From CAIYEO01 sp037139575 (lineage in GTDB: Bacteria > Patescibacteriota > Saccharimonadia > Saccharimonadales > UBA4665): DNA of 5,725 bases. A program made the translations under genes and the position numbers. Under the pieces are notes generated by a model. That model saw only the letters and a program-made list of their open reading frames with translations, had not been told where the DNA came from and ran no database searches. The stretch lies in assembly GCA_037139575.1 (NCBI GenBank), contig JBAXGD010000025.1, positions 1 through 5,725 on the forward strand. The letters are read 5' to 3'. How positions within the stretch are numbered: the stretch's first letter is position 1; every line of letters begins with the position of its first letter. Below are positions 5,230 through 5,725 of this stretch, in pieces.

Positions 5230-5725
5230 CTATTGATAGAAAATATTATAGTCAACTGAATTGGTTGGTGCTGTGCTTCCATTTCTTGTAGTTGTCATTG
5301 CTATTACAATACCGTTTGAGAATTTTATTCCTTGAGTTGGAAATGCATTTGCTCCTCCGAATGCTGGAATGCCGAATGACATTGTTGGAGCTGTAGATCC
5401 CAATGTTACGCCTCCCGTTGCACTCACATCGAAAATCTGACAATATGCTACTGTGCTGTTGTTGTTAAAGAAATACCATCCATAAAGCGTTGACGGAGTG
5501 TTAGTGCCAGCAGTAGCTTTTATTGCCGTGAGAACGTTCAAGATTGAGCCAGAACAGTTTACAGTTTGCATTCCTACACCAGCAACAGCTGTTGATGTAG
5601 CATTGACTTGACCAGTAATGTTTGTTGGTGCAAAAGGAACTGATTTCAGTTCTAAAACACCATATGCAGTACCAGATGTCCAAGCGGTCATTCTAACTCT
5701 TAAATATCTAAAGTTACATGAACCA
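5230..5725 (-). CDS. phage-structural-like beta protein, 5'-partial at the window edge
   Basis: From the first ATG in the window (5691) this would be 153 residues, but the frame has no stop between that ATG and the right edge. The residues before it read GSCNFRYLRVR and continue smoothly into MTAWTSGTAYGVLELKS. Patterns like RYLRVRxTAWTSGTA are, as I recall, common inside phage virion proteins, so the gene most likely begins outside the window and the ATG is internal. The chain is rich in Ala, Thr, Ser, Gly, Asn and Val and poor in charge, unlike the Tyr/Asp/Lys-rich protein downstream. The C-terminal 70 residues (STVAYCQIFDVS, then PAFGGANAFPTQGIKFSNGIVIAMTTT) look like a small beta-sandwich domain also met in phage structural proteins. 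It has no membrane segment or enzyme motif. Its TAG stop is 2 nt before the ATG of the 620-residue gene, so the two are one transcription unit. It is probably a virion decoration, collar or fibre component; the exact role is unknown. Confidence 0.65.
   Translation of the reverse strand, partial: GSCNFRYLRVRMTAWTSGTAYGVLELKSVPFAPTNITGQVNATSTAVAGVGMQTVNCSGSILNVLTAIKATAGTNTPSTLYGWYFFNNNSTVAYCQIFDVSATGGVTLGSTAPTMSFGIPAFGGANAFPTQGIKFSNGIVIAMTTTRNGSTAPTNSVDYNIFYQ

Noticed and set aside
5276..5405. Repeated GSTAPT peptide near the end of the 5'-partial phage-like gene as a tandem repeat
   Set aside because: The two copies use different codons and their flanks do not match, so this is low-complexity composition rather than a duplicated unit.
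5252..5683. Two further minus-strand frames within the 5'-partial phage-like gene
   Set aside because: They are out-of-frame translations of the same strand, rich in Cys, Ser, Arg and Asn with no domain character, while the main frame continues cleanly past the window edge.
1..5725. Use of an alternative genetic code with TGA read as Gly or Trp, known in some CPR groups
   Set aside because: All frames close on TAA or TAG and none contains or needs an in-frame TGA; Trp is encoded by TGG. TGA is simply not used as a stop in these six genes, too few to mean anything.
1..5725. CRISPR arrays, tRNA or rRNA genes, insertion sequences, integration sites
   Set aside because: I saw no regularly spaced repeats, cloverleaf-like sequence, transposase frame or terminal inverted repeats, and nearly all of the window is accounted for by coding sequence.

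Overview
This AT-rich, gene-dense window has three parts: a plus-strand block (a VirD4/TraD-like conjugation-type ATPase, then a compact tatA-tatC pair), a lone plus-strand gene for a small secreted protein, and a convergent minus-strand block of two phage-virion-like genes. The best guess for the source is a member of the Candidate Phyla Radiation (Patescibacteria), perhaps Saccharibacteria. That inference rests on the style of the ATPase, whose FxLxxEEVATLFH-like and EPPASLPI blocks just before the P-loop domain I associate with CPR homologues, on a TatA/TatC pair without TatB, and on very short spacers. No 16S or other marker gene is present to confirm it. The genetic code looks standard: all six reading frames end in TAA or TAG, TGG encodes Trp, and no frame needs TGA to be read through.

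Layout: 1-1694 (+) is the C-terminal part of the ATPase, whose frame is open to the left edge. A 78-nt spacer follows with a plausible promoter and a good Shine-Dalgarno. Then come tatA (1773-1940, 55 aa) and tatC (1962-2879, 305 aa), 21 nt apart and probably co-transcribed. A 92-nt spacer carries a promoter-like element placed so close to the next ATG that the mRNA would be almost leaderless. It leads into a 137-aa protein with a Sec-type signal peptide (2972-3385). That gene runs tail-to-tail into the minus-strand block and overlaps it by 21 nt.

The minus-strand block, read right to left, starts with a frame open to the right edge (5725-5230). Two nucleotides after its stop comes a 620-aa beta-rich protein (5227-3365). 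Both resemble virion or tail-fibre-type proteins of phages and prophages by sequence style, so the right half may be the edge of a prophage or phage-derived locus. No integrase, capsid, portal, terminase or attachment site is visible here to prove it.

The Tat pair would form a minimal TatA-TatC translocase in the cytoplasmic membrane. TatC lacks two acidic residues that are strongly conserved in the family, and it carries a long basic tail. No Tat substrate (twin-arginine signal) is visible in the window; the small secreted protein has an ordinary Sec-type signal.
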